Assembly (NCBI RefSeq): GCF_020886775.1 | Contig: NZ_AP024525.1 | Span: forward strand, 1,798,001 to 1,862,000 | From: Sinomonas cyclohexanicum | GTDB taxonomy: Bacteria > Actinomycetota > Actinomycetes > Actinomycetales > Micrococcaceae | Direction of reading: 5' to 3' | Length of the DNA: 64,000 bases | Shown here: one piece after another, positions 8,273 to 16,438 of the stretch | How positions within the stretch are numbered: the first letter of the stretch is position 1 | Layout of the letters: each line of letters begins with the position of its first letter | Notes under the pieces: generated by a model | What the model was told of the DNA's origin: nothing | Seen by the model: only the letters and a program-made list of their open reading frames with translations | Database searches by the model: none | Made by a program: the position numbers and the translations under genes

Positions 8273-8330
8273 CGCGCACGACGCCGAGGGGCCGCCTCCA
8301 GCGGGAGGCGGCCCCTCGGCGTCGTGCGCG
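8273..8330 (+). terminator. Bidirectional terminator, 27 bp perfect stem
   Basis: Arms 8273-8299 and 8304-8330 pair perfectly around a 4-base loop. It lies between the convergent merR and parA genes and can serve both strands. As in many actinobacterial terminators there is no T-tract. Confidence 0.85.
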
Positions 8331-8403
8331 GACCGGGACGTAGGCCGCATGCGGGACGCGTGCGCGGAGGCACCCAGTGGTACCGGTGCGGTTGAGAGCG
8401 CGC

Positions 8404-9240
8404 CTAGCGCGCCACGCGAGGACGGAAGTCGCGGCTCTGCCTCAGGACAGCGCCGAGCAATTCGTCGTAGAGCGCGGACGTACCCCGGGCCGCCTCGCCA
8501 GGCCAGTGGTGCACGGCATGCGCCGCGCCCTGGATCTGCTGCCAGTTGGCCACCTCGGGGATGTGCGGCTCTAGCAGGAGGGGGCCGAACATCTGCCCCA
8601 TCTCGTCGAGCCGGTAGCCGTGCTCCGTGGATGAGGGGCGCACCCGGTTCGCGACGATGCCGGCCGGCGCGAGCTTGGGGGCGTACTCCTGCTTGAAGAG
8701 TTGGATGGCCCGCAGGGTGCGCTCCGTGCCGGCCACCGAGAATAGGCCGGGCTCGGCGACGAGGAGCACGCGGTGGCTCGCGGCCCAGGCCATGCGGGTG
8801 AGCCCATTGAGGGACGGCGGGCAGTCGATGAGCACGAGCCCGTACCCCTCGAGCCCGTCGAGGACGATGCTGAGGCGGCGGAGGTCGCGGCGCCCGAGGT
8901 CGGGGCGGTCATACACGCCGCTGAGGGACCCGCCGTAGGCCACATCGAGGATGCGGTTCTGCTGGCCGTTCAACGCGGCGGCCCGGCGCACCCACGCGCT
9001 CGGGACCACGTTGTCCTCGAGGAAGACGCGCTTCGGGGCCTTGAGCATGCGGCCTACCTCGAGCTTGCCGTCGGGGACGACGCCGAGGGCGGTCGAGGCA
9101 TCAGCGTGCGGATCGAGGTCTACAACGAGAGTGGGGATACCGGCGGCGAGGGCTGCCGAGGCGAGGCCCGTGGTGACCGACGTCTTCCCGACTCCGCCCT
9201 TCAGGCTGCTGATGCTGACTACTTGCACGTGAGAATCCAC
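8404..9240 (-). CDS. ParA-family ATPase
   Basis: The 278-residue protein begins with a deviant Walker A motif (SLKGGVGKTSVTTG), followed by TLVVDLDPHADASTALG and later VLIDCPPSLNGLTRMA (Walker B). This is the SIMIBI-class ParA/Soj pattern for ATPases that position DNA or protein cargo. There is no parB or parS-like site next to it, so it is unlikely to be the chromosomal parA. The neighbourhood (MerR gene on one side, pyruvate carboxylase on the other) is one seen in Arthrobacter relatives. The start may be GTG at 9240 or GTG at 9228; neither has a strong ribosome binding site. Confidence 0.88.
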   Translation of the reverse strand: MDSHVQVVSISSLKGGVGKTSVTTGLASAALAAGIPTLVVDLDPHADASTALGVVPDGKLEVGRMLKAPKRVFLEDNVVPSAWVRRAAALNGQQNRILDVAYGGSLSGVYDRPDLGRRDLRRLSIVLDGLEGYGLVLIDCPPSLNGLTRMAWAASHRVLLVAEPGLFSVAGTERTLRAIQLFKQEYAPKLAPAGIVANRVRPSSTEHGYRLDEMGQMFGPLLLEPHIPEVANWQQIQGAAHAVHHWPGEAARGTSALYDELLGAVLRQSRDFRPRVAR

Positions 9241-9392
9241 TATCTATCCGCTGGCCGACGCGTTCCATCTTAGTGGCCAGCGGCGCGCCTTTCCGGTCAC
9301 GCCACGGCCGCCAGCACCCCATCCACGAGGCGAGACGTTACGTCCGTGATTCAAGACACTTCGCATTGCCCTGCTAGTTTGCTGGAATAGAC

Positions 9393-9409
9393 ACTAGGCA
9401 CCACCTAGT
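9393..9409 (+). promoter_or_regulatory. 17 bp dyad upstream of pyc
   Basis: ACTAGG and CCTAGT are perfect inverted repeats around a 5-base spacer, 30 bases before the pyc start and just after a possible -35 (TTGCCC) and -10 region. It may be an operator for pyruvate carboxylase; no cognate regulator can be named. Confidence 0.35.
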
Positions 9410-9438
9410 AAGTCCTGCGTTGCGACAACAGGAGTCCC

Positions 9439-12400
9439 ATGTTCTCCAAGATTCTGGTAGCGAACCGCGGTGAAATCGCCATCCGCGCGTTCCGAGCGGG
9501 CTACGAGCTCGGTGCCAAGACGGTCGCGGTGTTCCCGCACGAAGACCGCAATTCCATCCACCGCCAGAAGGCGGACGAGGCCTACCTCATTGGCGAGGAA
9601 GGCCACCCCGTCCGCGCCTATCTGGATGTGGACGAGATTGTCCGTGTGGCCAAGGAGGCCGGCGCGGATGCGATCTACCCTGGCTACGGCTTCCTTTCCG
9701 AGAACCCCGAGCTGGCACGTGCCGCCGCCGGCGCGGGCATCACGTTCGTGGGCCCGCCCGCGGACGTTCTCGAGCTCGCCGGCCACAAGGTCCACGCGCT
9801 CGAGGCCGCGCGCAAGGCCGGCATCCCGGTCCTGAAGTCCTCGGCGCCCAGCTCCGACGCCGACGAGCTCTTGGTGGCCGCTGACGAGATCGGCTTCCCG
9901 ATCTTCGTCAAGGCCGTGGCCGGTGGCGGCGGGCGCGGTATGCGCCGCGTCGACACGCGCGAGGGCCTCCCCGAGGCGCTCAACGCGGCCATGCGCGAGG
10001 CCGATGCCGCGTTCGGCGACCCGACCGTGTTCCTTGAGCAGGCCGTGCTCCGTCCGCGCCACATCGAGGTCCAGGTCCTTGCCGACGCCGAGGGCAACGT
10101 GGTGCACCTGTTCGAGCGGGACTGCTCGCTCCAGCGGCGCCACCAGAAGGTCATCGAGATCGCTCCGGCCCCTCAGCTCGACGAGTCCATCCGCCAGGCC
10201 CTGTACTCGGACGCCATCAAGTTCGCCAAGGCGCTCGGCTACGTCAACGCGGGCACCGTCGAGTTCCTCGTGGACACCGTGGGCGAGCGCGCCGGCCAGC
10301 ACGTGTTCATCGAGATGAACCCGCGCATCCAGGTCGAGCACACGGTCACCGAGGAGGTCACCGACGTCGACCTCGTCCAGGCCCAGCTGCGCATCGCCTC
10401 GGGCGAGACGCTCGAGGACCTCGGCCTCACGCAGGACCGGATCCACCTCAAGGGCGCCGCCCTGCAGTGCCGCATCACCACCGAGGACCCTGCCAACGGG
10501 TTCCGTCCCGACGTCGGCAAGATCACCGGCTACCGCTCGGCCGGCGGCGCCGGCGTGCGGCTCGATGGCGGCACGATCTACCAGGGTGCCGAGATCAGCC
10601 CGCACTTCGACTCGATGCTGGTCAAGCTCACGTGCCGCGGCCGCGACTACGCGACCGCGGTCAAGCGCGCGCGGCGTGCCCTCGCGGAGTTCCGCATCCG
10701 CGGCGTCTCCACGAACATCCCGTTCCTCCAGGCCGTGCTGGACGACGAGGACTTCGTGGCCGGCAATGTCGCCACCTCGTTCATCGACGAGCGGCCCGAG
10801 CTCCTCAAGGCACGGTCCTCCGCGGACCGCGGGACCAAGCTGCTCACGTGGCTCGCCGAGGTCACGGTCAACAAGCCCAACGGCGAGCTCAAGGTCCACG
10901 CCGACCCGCGTTCCAAGCTGCCCAAGGTCAGCCTCCAGGACGCGCCCGCAGGCTCCCGGCAGCGGCTGCTCGAGCTCGGTCCGGAGGGCTTCGCGAAGGC
11001 TCTGCGCGAGCAGAATGCCGTGGCCGTCACGGACACGACGTTCCGCGACGCGCACCAGTCGCTGCTCGCGACCCGCGTCCGCACCCGCGACCTTGTGGCC
11101 GCCGGCCCGGCGGTCTCGGTCCTGACCCCCGAGCTGCTCTCGGTCGAGGCCTGGGGAGGCGCGACCTACGACGTCGCGCTCCGCTTCCTCGGCGAGGACC
11201 CGTGGCAGCGTCTCGCCGCCCTCCGTGCCGCGATCCCGAACATCTGCATCCAGATGCTCCTGCGCGGCCGCAACACGGTCGGCTACACGCCGTACCCGGA
11301 GGAAGTCACGGTTGCCTTCGTGAAGGAGGCCGCCGCGACCGGCATCGACATCTTCCGCATCTTCGATGCGCTCAACGATGTCAACCAGATGGCCCCCGCC
11401 ATCAAGGCCGTCCGCGAGACCGGCACCGCCGTGGCCGAGGTTGCCCTGTGCTACACGGGCGACCTGCTCGACCCGGCCGAGGACCTCTACACGCTCGACT
11501 ACTACCTGGACCTCGCGCAGAAGATCGTCGACGCCGGTGCCCACGTCCTCGCGATCAAGGACATGGCCGGCCTCCTGCGTCCCGCCGCGGCCGCCAAGCT
11601 GGTCACCGCGCTCCGCGAGCGCTTCGACCTTCCCGTCCACCTGCACACGCACGACACGGTGGGTGGTCAGCTCGCCACCCTGCTCGCCGCGGTCGAGGCC
11701 GGGGTCGACGCCGTCGACGTCGCCTCGGCGGCCCTCGCGGGCACGACGAGCCAGGTCTCTGCGTCCGCGCTCGTCGCGGCGCTGGCCCACACCCCGCGCG
11801 ACACGGGCATCTCGCTGAAGAACGTCAGCGCGCTCGAGCCGTACTGGGAAGCCGTTCGCCGCGTGTACGCACCGTTCGAGTCCGGCCTCCCGGGGCCCAC
11901 GGGCCGCGTCTACCAGCACGAGATCCCCGGCGGCCAGCTCTCCAACCTGCGCCAGCAGGCGATGGCCCTCGGCCTGGGGGAGCGGTTCGAGGCGATCGAG
12001 GACATGTACGCCGCCGCGGACCGGATCCTCGGCCGCCTTGTCAAGGTCACGCCGTCCTCCAAGGTGGTGGGCGACCTTGCCCTCCACCTCGTGGGCCTCG
12101 GCGCCGACCCCGACGAGTTCCGTGAGAACCCGCAGAAGTTCGACATCCCGGAGTCGGTCATCGGCTTCCTCGGCGGCGAGCTCGGCGACCCGCCCGGCGG
12201 CTGGCCGGAGCCCTTCCGGACGAAGGCGCTCCAGGGCCGCACCGTGAAGGTGCGCGAGGAAACCCTCTCGGCCGCTGATTCCGCGGCGCTGGAGGGGGAC
12301 TCGGCCACCCGCCGTGCCACCCTCAACCGGCTCCTGTTCCCCGGCCCGACCAAGGACTACCAGGGCAGCCGGGATGCCTACGGCAACCTCGCGGTCCTCG

Positions 12401-12840
12401 ACACCCGCGACTACCTCTACGGGCTCCAGCTCGGCCAGGAACACGTCATCGAGCTCGAGAAGGGCGTCCGGCTCATCGCACAGCTCGAGGCCATCTCCGA
12501 GCCGGACGAGAAGGGCATGCGGACGGTCATCGCCACGCTCAACGGCCAGTCCCGCCCGGTGGCCGTGCGTGACCGGTCGGTGCAGAGCAACGTCAAGCAG
12601 GCGGAGAAGGCCGACGCCACCAACCCGGGCCACATCGCCGCGCCGTTCGCGGGCGCTGTCACGGTCATCGCGAAGGAGGGCGACCTCATCCAGGCCGGCG
12701 ACTCCGTTGCGACGATCGAGGCCATGAAGATGGAGGCCGCGATCACCTCGCCTGTGGCAGGGAAGGTGGCACGCGTCGTCGTGAACGGCGTGTCCCAGGT
12801 CCAGGGCGGCGACCTGCTCCTGGTCGTCGGGGCAGAGTAG
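9439..12840 (+). CDS. pyc: Pyruvate carboxylase
   Basis: This single 1133-residue chain carries all three parts of pyruvate carboxylase. Biotin carboxylase occupies about 1-450 (MFSKILVANRGEIA, ATP-loop VAGGGGRGMRRV, and EMNPRIQVEHTVTE). Carboxyltransferase spans about 520-810 (DTTFRDAHQSLLATR, IKDMAGLL, HLHTHDTVG). A C-terminal biotin carrier domain has EAMKMEA with biotinyl Lys1097. It makes oxaloacetate from pyruvate, bicarbonate and ATP to refill the TCA cycle. The length is normal and the frame intact. The ATG follows AGGAG at good spacing. A strong hairpin 28 bases after the stop ends the unit. Confidence 0.97.
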   Translation: MFSKILVANRGEIAIRAFRAGYELGAKTVAVFPHEDRNSIHRQKADEAYLIGEEGHPVRAYLDVDEIVRVAKEAGADAIYPGYGFLSENPELARAAAGAGITFVGPPADVLELAGHKVHALEAARKAGIPVLKSSAPSSDADELLVAADEIGFPIFVKAVAGGGGRGMRRVDTREGLPEALNAAMREADAAFGDPTVFLEQAVLRPRHIEVQVLADAEGNVVHLFERDCSLQRRHQKVIEIAPAPQLDESIRQALYSDAIKFAKALGYVNAGTVEFLVDTVGERAGQHVFIEMNPRIQVEHTVTEEVTDVDLVQAQLRIASGETLEDLGLTQDRIHLKGAALQCRITTEDPANGFRPDVGKITGYRSAGGAGVRLDGGTIYQGAEISPHFDSMLVKLTCRGRDYATAVKRARRALAEFRIRGVSTNIPFLQAVLDDEDFVAGNVATSFIDERPELLKARSSADRGTKLLTWLAEVTVNKPNGELKVHADPRSKLPKVSLQDAPAGSRQRLLELGPEGFAKALREQNAVAVTDTTFRDAHQSLLATRVRTRDLVAAGPAVSVLTPELLSVEAWGGATYDVALRFLGEDPWQRLAALRAAIPNICIQMLLRGRNTVGYTPYPEEVTVAFVKEAAATGIDIFRIFDALNDVNQMAPAIKAVRETGTAVAEVALCYTGDLLDPAEDLYTLDYYLDLAQKIVDAGAHVLAIKDMAGLLRPAAAAKLVTALRERFDLPVHLHTHDTVGGQLATLLAAVEAGVDAVDVASAALAGTTSQVSASALVAALAHTPRDTGISLKNVSALEPYWEAVRRVYAPFESGLPGPTGRVYQHEIPGGQLSNLRQQAMALGLGERFEAIEDMYAAADRILGRLVKVTPSSKVVGDLALHLVGLGADPDEFRENPQKFDIPESVIGFLGGELGDPPGGWPEPFRTKALQGRTVKVREETLSAADSAALEGDSATRRATLNRLLFPGPTKDYQGSRDAYGNLAVLDTRDYLYGLQLGQEHVIELEKGVRLIAQLEAISEPDEKGMRTVIATLNGQSRPVAVRDRSVQSNVKQAEKADATNPGHIAAPFAGAVTVIAKEGDLIQAGDSVATIEAMKMEAAITSPVAGKVARVVVNGVSQVQGGDLLLVVGAE

Positions 12841-12867
12841 CGCCAGCCCGTCCGACTGGAGGCGAAG

Positions 12868-12910
12868 GCGGCCCGGCCGCGGACCTTGACCAGGTCCGCG
12901 GCCGGGCCGC
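12868..12910 (+). terminator. Terminator after pyc, 19 bp perfect stem
   Basis: Arms 12868-12886 and 12892-12910 pair perfectly around a 5-base loop. The -10 box of the next gene begins four bases later. Confidence 0.8.
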
Positions 12911-12913
12911 GGC

Positions 12914-12919
12914 TACAAT
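12914..12919 (+). promoter_or_regulatory. -10 box TACAAT for MinD-like ATPase gene
   Basis: TACAAT is a near-consensus -10 directly downstream of the pyc terminator, 63 bases before the ATG at 12983. Its -35 would fall inside the hairpin arm (CAGGTC). Confidence 0.45.
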
Positions 12920-12982
12920 GGGCGCGTTCGGTGGCGGCGGTGCGCCGTCAGCGACTCCGACCGACAAGGTGGACGGGAGCCC

Positions 12983-14383
12983 ATGACCGAGGACACGACG
13001 CCCAAGCCCGGGCCGCGCCGCAGCACGGCCAAGTCGACACAGGGGGCTTCCCACGAGCCCACGGAGGCCGCCGTGCCCCCGGGGGCCGCGGAGTCGGCAC
13101 CCTCCGTGGGCTCCGAGGGGGAGCCGGGGGGCGCCGAGGCCGGTGACGTGGTGTCCACGGCGCCCGAGTCCTCGCCCATCGACGTCGTCACCGTGAGCGA
13201 TGCGCAGGACCGCACGAGCGCCGAGTCCCTCTCCGCCTTCACGACATTGTCCGTGCCCCTCGATCCAGGGGCAGTGCCGCCTGCGCCGTCCCAGCCGCCA
13301 GCGGGGTGGCTTGCGGGCCCGGCGCCGACGACCGGGGGACCGCAGGAGGAGGTCGGCCCGGGCTTCCAGCCTCGCGGTTCAGCGACCGTCACCGAGGAGG
13401 ACGGGACCGAGGCTGCCGCGGCGGGCGTGAGCGAGCGCAGGTCACGCGCCGAGGGCCCCGAGCCCGCCGCGTCGCTGACCTCGGACCGCCTCGTGGCCAA
13501 GACCGCCGCGCCGCCCGCGGCCGGCTGGCGGCGGTGGCTCTACTTCACGACCTTCGGCTACGTGAACCTCGGTGACTCCGATGCCGTGCGGATGCAGCGT
13601 GCGCTCGAGCACCGCATCGCGGTACGGCTGGGCGAGCGAACCAGATACGTGCCCGTCCTCTCGCGCAAGGGCGGCGTGGGGAAGACCACCGTGACCACTT
13701 TGCTCGGCATGGCCCTCGCCGACCTGCGCGAGGACCGCGTGATCGCGATGGATGCCAACCCGGACCGCGGCACCCTCTCGGACCGCAACCCTGGCAGGGC
13801 GTCCCACACGGCACGCCAGCTGGTCAAGGACCGGTTCGAGGTCGACTCCTTCGCCCAGCTGTCCAACTACACCGCCCGGGAAGGGTCGCGGCTCGATGTG
13901 CTGGCCTCGGACGCCGATCCGATGGTCGCGCACGCGTTCAACGACTCCGACTACCGCGCCGTCACGGACATCCTCGGGCGCTACTACTCAATTGTCCTGA
14001 CCGATTCCGGGACCGGGATGGTCCACTCGGTCATGCAGGGCACCCTCGAGAAGGCCGACGCCGTGGTGCTGGTGTCCGGGGGAAGCGTCGACGAGGCGCG
14101 GCTCGCCTCCGAGACGCTCTCGTGGCTCGAGGCGCACGGCCGCGACGACCTCGTGCGGAAGGCGATCGTGGTCATCAACATGGCCGCCGGCGATGGTACG
14201 CGCGTGTCCGTCGACGAGATCGAGGAGCACTTCCGTACACGGGTCTCCCATGTGGTGCGCATTCCCCACGACCGGCACCTCGCGGAAGGCTCGCAGGTCG
14301 ACTTCTCCAAGCTGCGGCCGGCGACCCGCGCGGCCGCCGTCGAGCTCGCGGCACTCGTCGTCGATGAGCTGACGGAGGACTGA
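12983..14383 (+). CDS. MinD/ParA-like ATPase with long disordered N-terminus (ESX-associated type)
   Basis: Residues 1 to about 175 are rich in Pro, Ser, Glu and Gly and probably disordered. The rest is a MinD-type ATPase: YVPVLSRKGGVGKTTVTTLLG (Walker A near 226), VIAMDANPDRGTLSDR and a switch region IVLTDSGTGMVHSVMQG. This architecture resembles the mycobacterial proteins found near type VII secretion loci (EspI, Rv3888c). No other ESX component is in the window, so it is an orphan here. The 466-residue frame is intact and uses its own promoter. The cellular role cannot be told from sequence. Confidence 0.82.
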   Translation: MTEDTTPKPGPRRSTAKSTQGASHEPTEAAVPPGAAESAPSVGSEGEPGGAEAGDVVSTAPESSPIDVVTVSDAQDRTSAESLSAFTTLSVPLDPGAVPPAPSQPPAGWLAGPAPTTGGPQEEVGPGFQPRGSATVTEEDGTEAAAAGVSERRSRAEGPEPAASLTSDRLVAKTAAPPAAGWRRWLYFTTFGYVNLGDSDAVRMQRALEHRIAVRLGERTRYVPVLSRKGGVGKTTVTTLLGMALADLREDRVIAMDANPDRGTLSDRNPGRASHTARQLVKDRFEVDSFAQLSNYTAREGSRLDVLASDADPMVAHAFNDSDYRAVTDILGRYYSIVLTDSGTGMVHSVMQGTLEKADAVVLVSGGSVDEARLASETLSWLEAHGRDDLVRKAIVVINMAAGDGTRVSVDEIEEHFRTRVSHVVRIPHDRHLAEGSQVDFSKLRPATRAAAVELAALVVDELTED

Positions 14384-14434
14384 ACTGACCGAGGTCTGAG
14401 CTGAGCGGGGGGACTGAGGATCGGCGCCAGCCGG

Positions 14435-16255
14435 TCAGACCGCTGCCGGCTTGGGCGTCGAGTAGATGTCCTCGACGTAGTCGCCGAAGTCCTTCATGAC
14501 TTGGGCGCGCTTGACCTTCATCGATGGGGTCAGGTGCCCGGAGTCCTCGGTGAAGTCCGTCGGCACGATCCGGAAGGACTTGATCCCCTCAGCCTTCGAC
14601 ACGCCAGAGTTGGCGTGGTCGATCACCGTCTGGACGTGGGCGATGACCTCGGGCAGCTTCGCGGCTTCCTCGACCGTGGCGCCGGCAGGCAGTCCGTGGC
14701 GCTCGAGCCAGCCCGGGAGTGCCTCCTCGTCAAGTGTGACGAGGGCGCCGATGAACGGCCGGTTCTCCCCAACCACGACGACCTGGGAGACGAGCGCGTC
14801 GGCGCGGATATGGTCCTCGAGGGGGGCCGGGGCCACGTTCTTGCCGCCGGCCGTGACGATGATGTCCTTCTTCCGGCCCGTGATGCGCAGATAGCCGTCG
14901 GCGTCGAGCTCGCCGATGTCCCCCGTGTGGAACCAGCCGTCGGTGAATGTCTGGGCCTGCAGTTCCGGCAGGTTGTAGTAGCCGCGCATGACGCAGACGC
15001 CCTTGGCGAGGATCTCGCCGTCGTCCGCGATGCGCACGCCGTTGCCCGGCAGCGGCGCGCCGACCGTGCCGATCTTGCTCAGGGCCGGGGTGTTGACCGA
15101 GATCGGTGCCGTGGTCTCGGTCAGGCCATAGCCCTCGAGCACAAGGAGTCCGATGCCGTGGAAGAAGTGGCCGAGGCGCTCCCCGAGCGGACCGCCTCCG
15201 GACACGGCGTACTTGACGTGGCCGCCCATCGCGGTCCGGAGCTTCCTGTACACGAGCGCGTCGTACAGGGCGTGCTGGAGGCGGAGTCCGAGGGACGGCT
15301 TCCCGCCGTCCTCGTGTGCCTTGGACCACTGGATCGCGATGTCTGCCGCGCGGTTGAAGATCTTGCCCCTGCCGCCGTCCTCGGCCTTGGTCAGCGCCGA
15401 GTTGTAGACCTTCTCGAAGACGCGGGGGACGACGAGCAGGAAGGTCGGCTCGAAGCTCTGCAGGTCGGGCAGCAGGTTCTTGATGTCCGGGGTGTGGGCC
15501 ACCTGGGTGCCGGCGGCGACTGCCAGCACGGAGATGAAGCGGGCGAACACGTGCGCGAGCGGGAGGAACATGAGCGTCTTGGCGCCCGGCTCGACCACCT
15601 CGGCGAGCGCCGTCGCCGCGTTCTCGGACAGGGCGACGAAGTTGCCGTGCGTGAGCTCGCAGCCCTTGGGCCGGCCGAGCGTGCCCGAGGTGTAGATGAT
15701 GGTCGCGAGGGAGTCGAGGGTGGCCGCCGAGCGGCGGGACTCGAGCTCCTCGTCCGAGACCTGTGTCCCGGCCGCGCGGAGCGCGTCGAGGCCGGCCGGG
15801 GACATCTGCCACACGTGCTTCATGGCCGTCAGACCCTCGGAGTCGACGGCCTGGCGGATCGCGTCCTCATGGTGCGGGGTCTCACCGAAGGCCGCGACAG
15901 CGCCCGAGTTGCTGAGGTTCCACGCGATCTGGCTCGGCGAGGACGTCTCGTAGACCGGCACGGACACGGCGCCGGCGAACCAGATCGCGAAGTCGACGAG
16001 GGCCCACTCGTAGCACGTACGGGCCATGATGCCCACGCGGTCCCCCAGCCCGACGCCCTCGGCGATGAGCCCCTTCGCGATGCGCTGGACATCGGCACGG
16101 AAGTCGTGTGCGCTCACGTCCTGCCACGCGCCCGATGCGTCCCGTCTGGCAAACAGCGCCGGGTTCGAGGGCTTCTCGGCCTGCTCGACGACGAAGTCGG
16201 TGATGTTCTTCGCGACGGGGTTGGGGACGAGGGGCGGGACGATCTTTTCGCGCAC
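14435..16255 (-). CDS. fadD: Long-chain fatty-acid-CoA ligase
   Basis: This is a 606-residue AMP-forming acyl-CoA synthetase of the FadD15/ACSBG type. The P-loop is TIIYTSGTLGRPKGCELTH. GYGLTETTAPISVN is the A5 motif, and GWFHTGDIGELDADGYLRITGRKKD contains the hinge and core. The C-terminal acyl-adenylate lysine region lies near TPSMKVKR. It activates long-chain fatty acids with ATP and CoA for lipid synthesis or breakdown. The GTG start at 16255 follows AAGGAG. The upstream region shared with the glucokinase gene holds two dyads (16326 and 16350) that may be operators for this gene. Confidence 0.93.
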   Translation of the reverse strand: MREKIVPPLVPNPVAKNITDFVVEQAEKPSNPALFARRDASGAWQDVSAHDFRADVQRIAKGLIAEGVGLGDRVGIMARTCYEWALVDFAIWFAGAVSVPVYETSSPSQIAWNLSNSGAVAAFGETPHHEDAIRQAVDSEGLTAMKHVWQMSPAGLDALRAAGTQVSDEELESRRSAATLDSLATIIYTSGTLGRPKGCELTHGNFVALSENAATALAEVVEPGAKTLMFLPLAHVFARFISVLAVAAGTQVAHTPDIKNLLPDLQSFEPTFLLVVPRVFEKVYNSALTKAEDGGRGKIFNRAADIAIQWSKAHEDGGKPSLGLRLQHALYDALVYRKLRTAMGGHVKYAVSGGGPLGERLGHFFHGIGLLVLEGYGLTETTAPISVNTPALSKIGTVGAPLPGNGVRIADDGEILAKGVCVMRGYYNLPELQAQTFTDGWFHTGDIGELDADGYLRITGRKKDIIVTAGGKNVAPAPLEDHIRADALVSQVVVVGENRPFIGALVTLDEEALPGWLERHGLPAGATVEEAAKLPEVIAHVQTVIDHANSGVSKAEGIKSFRIVPTDFTEDSGHLTPSMKVKRAQVMKDFGDYVEDIYSTPKPAAV

Positions 16256-16325
16256 TGTATCTCCTTAGGTGTCTCCCGGGGGCGCGGGAGATGGCTTAAC
16301 CATATCCAAGGCCTCTGACGGGAGT

Positions 16326-16344
16326 GTGCCGTGGATCACGGCAC
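16326..16344 (+). promoter_or_regulatory. 19 bp perfect dyad between fadD and glucokinase
   Basis: GTGCCGTG-GAT-CACGGCAC has perfect 8-base arms. It lies 71 bases upstream of the fadD start and about 95 bases upstream of the divergent glucokinase start, the size and place expected for a TetR- or LacI-type operator. Confidence 0.4.
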
Positions 16345-16349
16345 TAAGC

Positions 16350-16361
16350 TACTGGCGAGTA
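16350..16361 (+). promoter_or_regulatory. 12 bp dyad TACT-GGCG-AGTA
   Basis: Perfect 4-base arms around GGCG begin five bases after the 19 bp dyad. The form recalls TetR operators upstream of actinobacterial fatty acid genes, but I cannot name the regulator. Confidence 0.35.
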
Positions 16362-16425
16362 ACAATAGTCGTTCATGGGGCCCGGCGCCACACGGACACG
16401 GTCCAGCGGCCGTGCTGGTGCCACC

Positions 16426-16431
16426 TAGAAT
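16426..16431 (+). promoter_or_regulatory. -10 box TAGAAT, leaderless start for glucokinase
   Basis: TAGAAT ends 7 bases before the GTG at 16439. This supports that GTG as a leaderless start and makes the longer frame beginning at 16331 unlikely. Confidence 0.5.
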
Positions 16432-16438
16432 GTGCAGC

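Noticed and set aside
9394-12633. A very long open frame (over 1000 codons) on the minus strand opposite pyc
   Set aside because: It is a GC-driven mirror of the pyc codons, rich in Arg, Gly, Val and His, without any domain; pyc itself is intact and unmistakable.
8404-14383. The two ParA-like genes as a plasmid or chromosome partition system
   Set aside because: No parB gene or parS-like 16 bp palindromes are nearby, and the genes are separated by pyc with opposite strands.
16331-16438. N-terminal extension of the glucokinase from 16331
   Set aside because: The extra residues match no ROK protein, cover the putative operators, and precede the -10 box at 16426.
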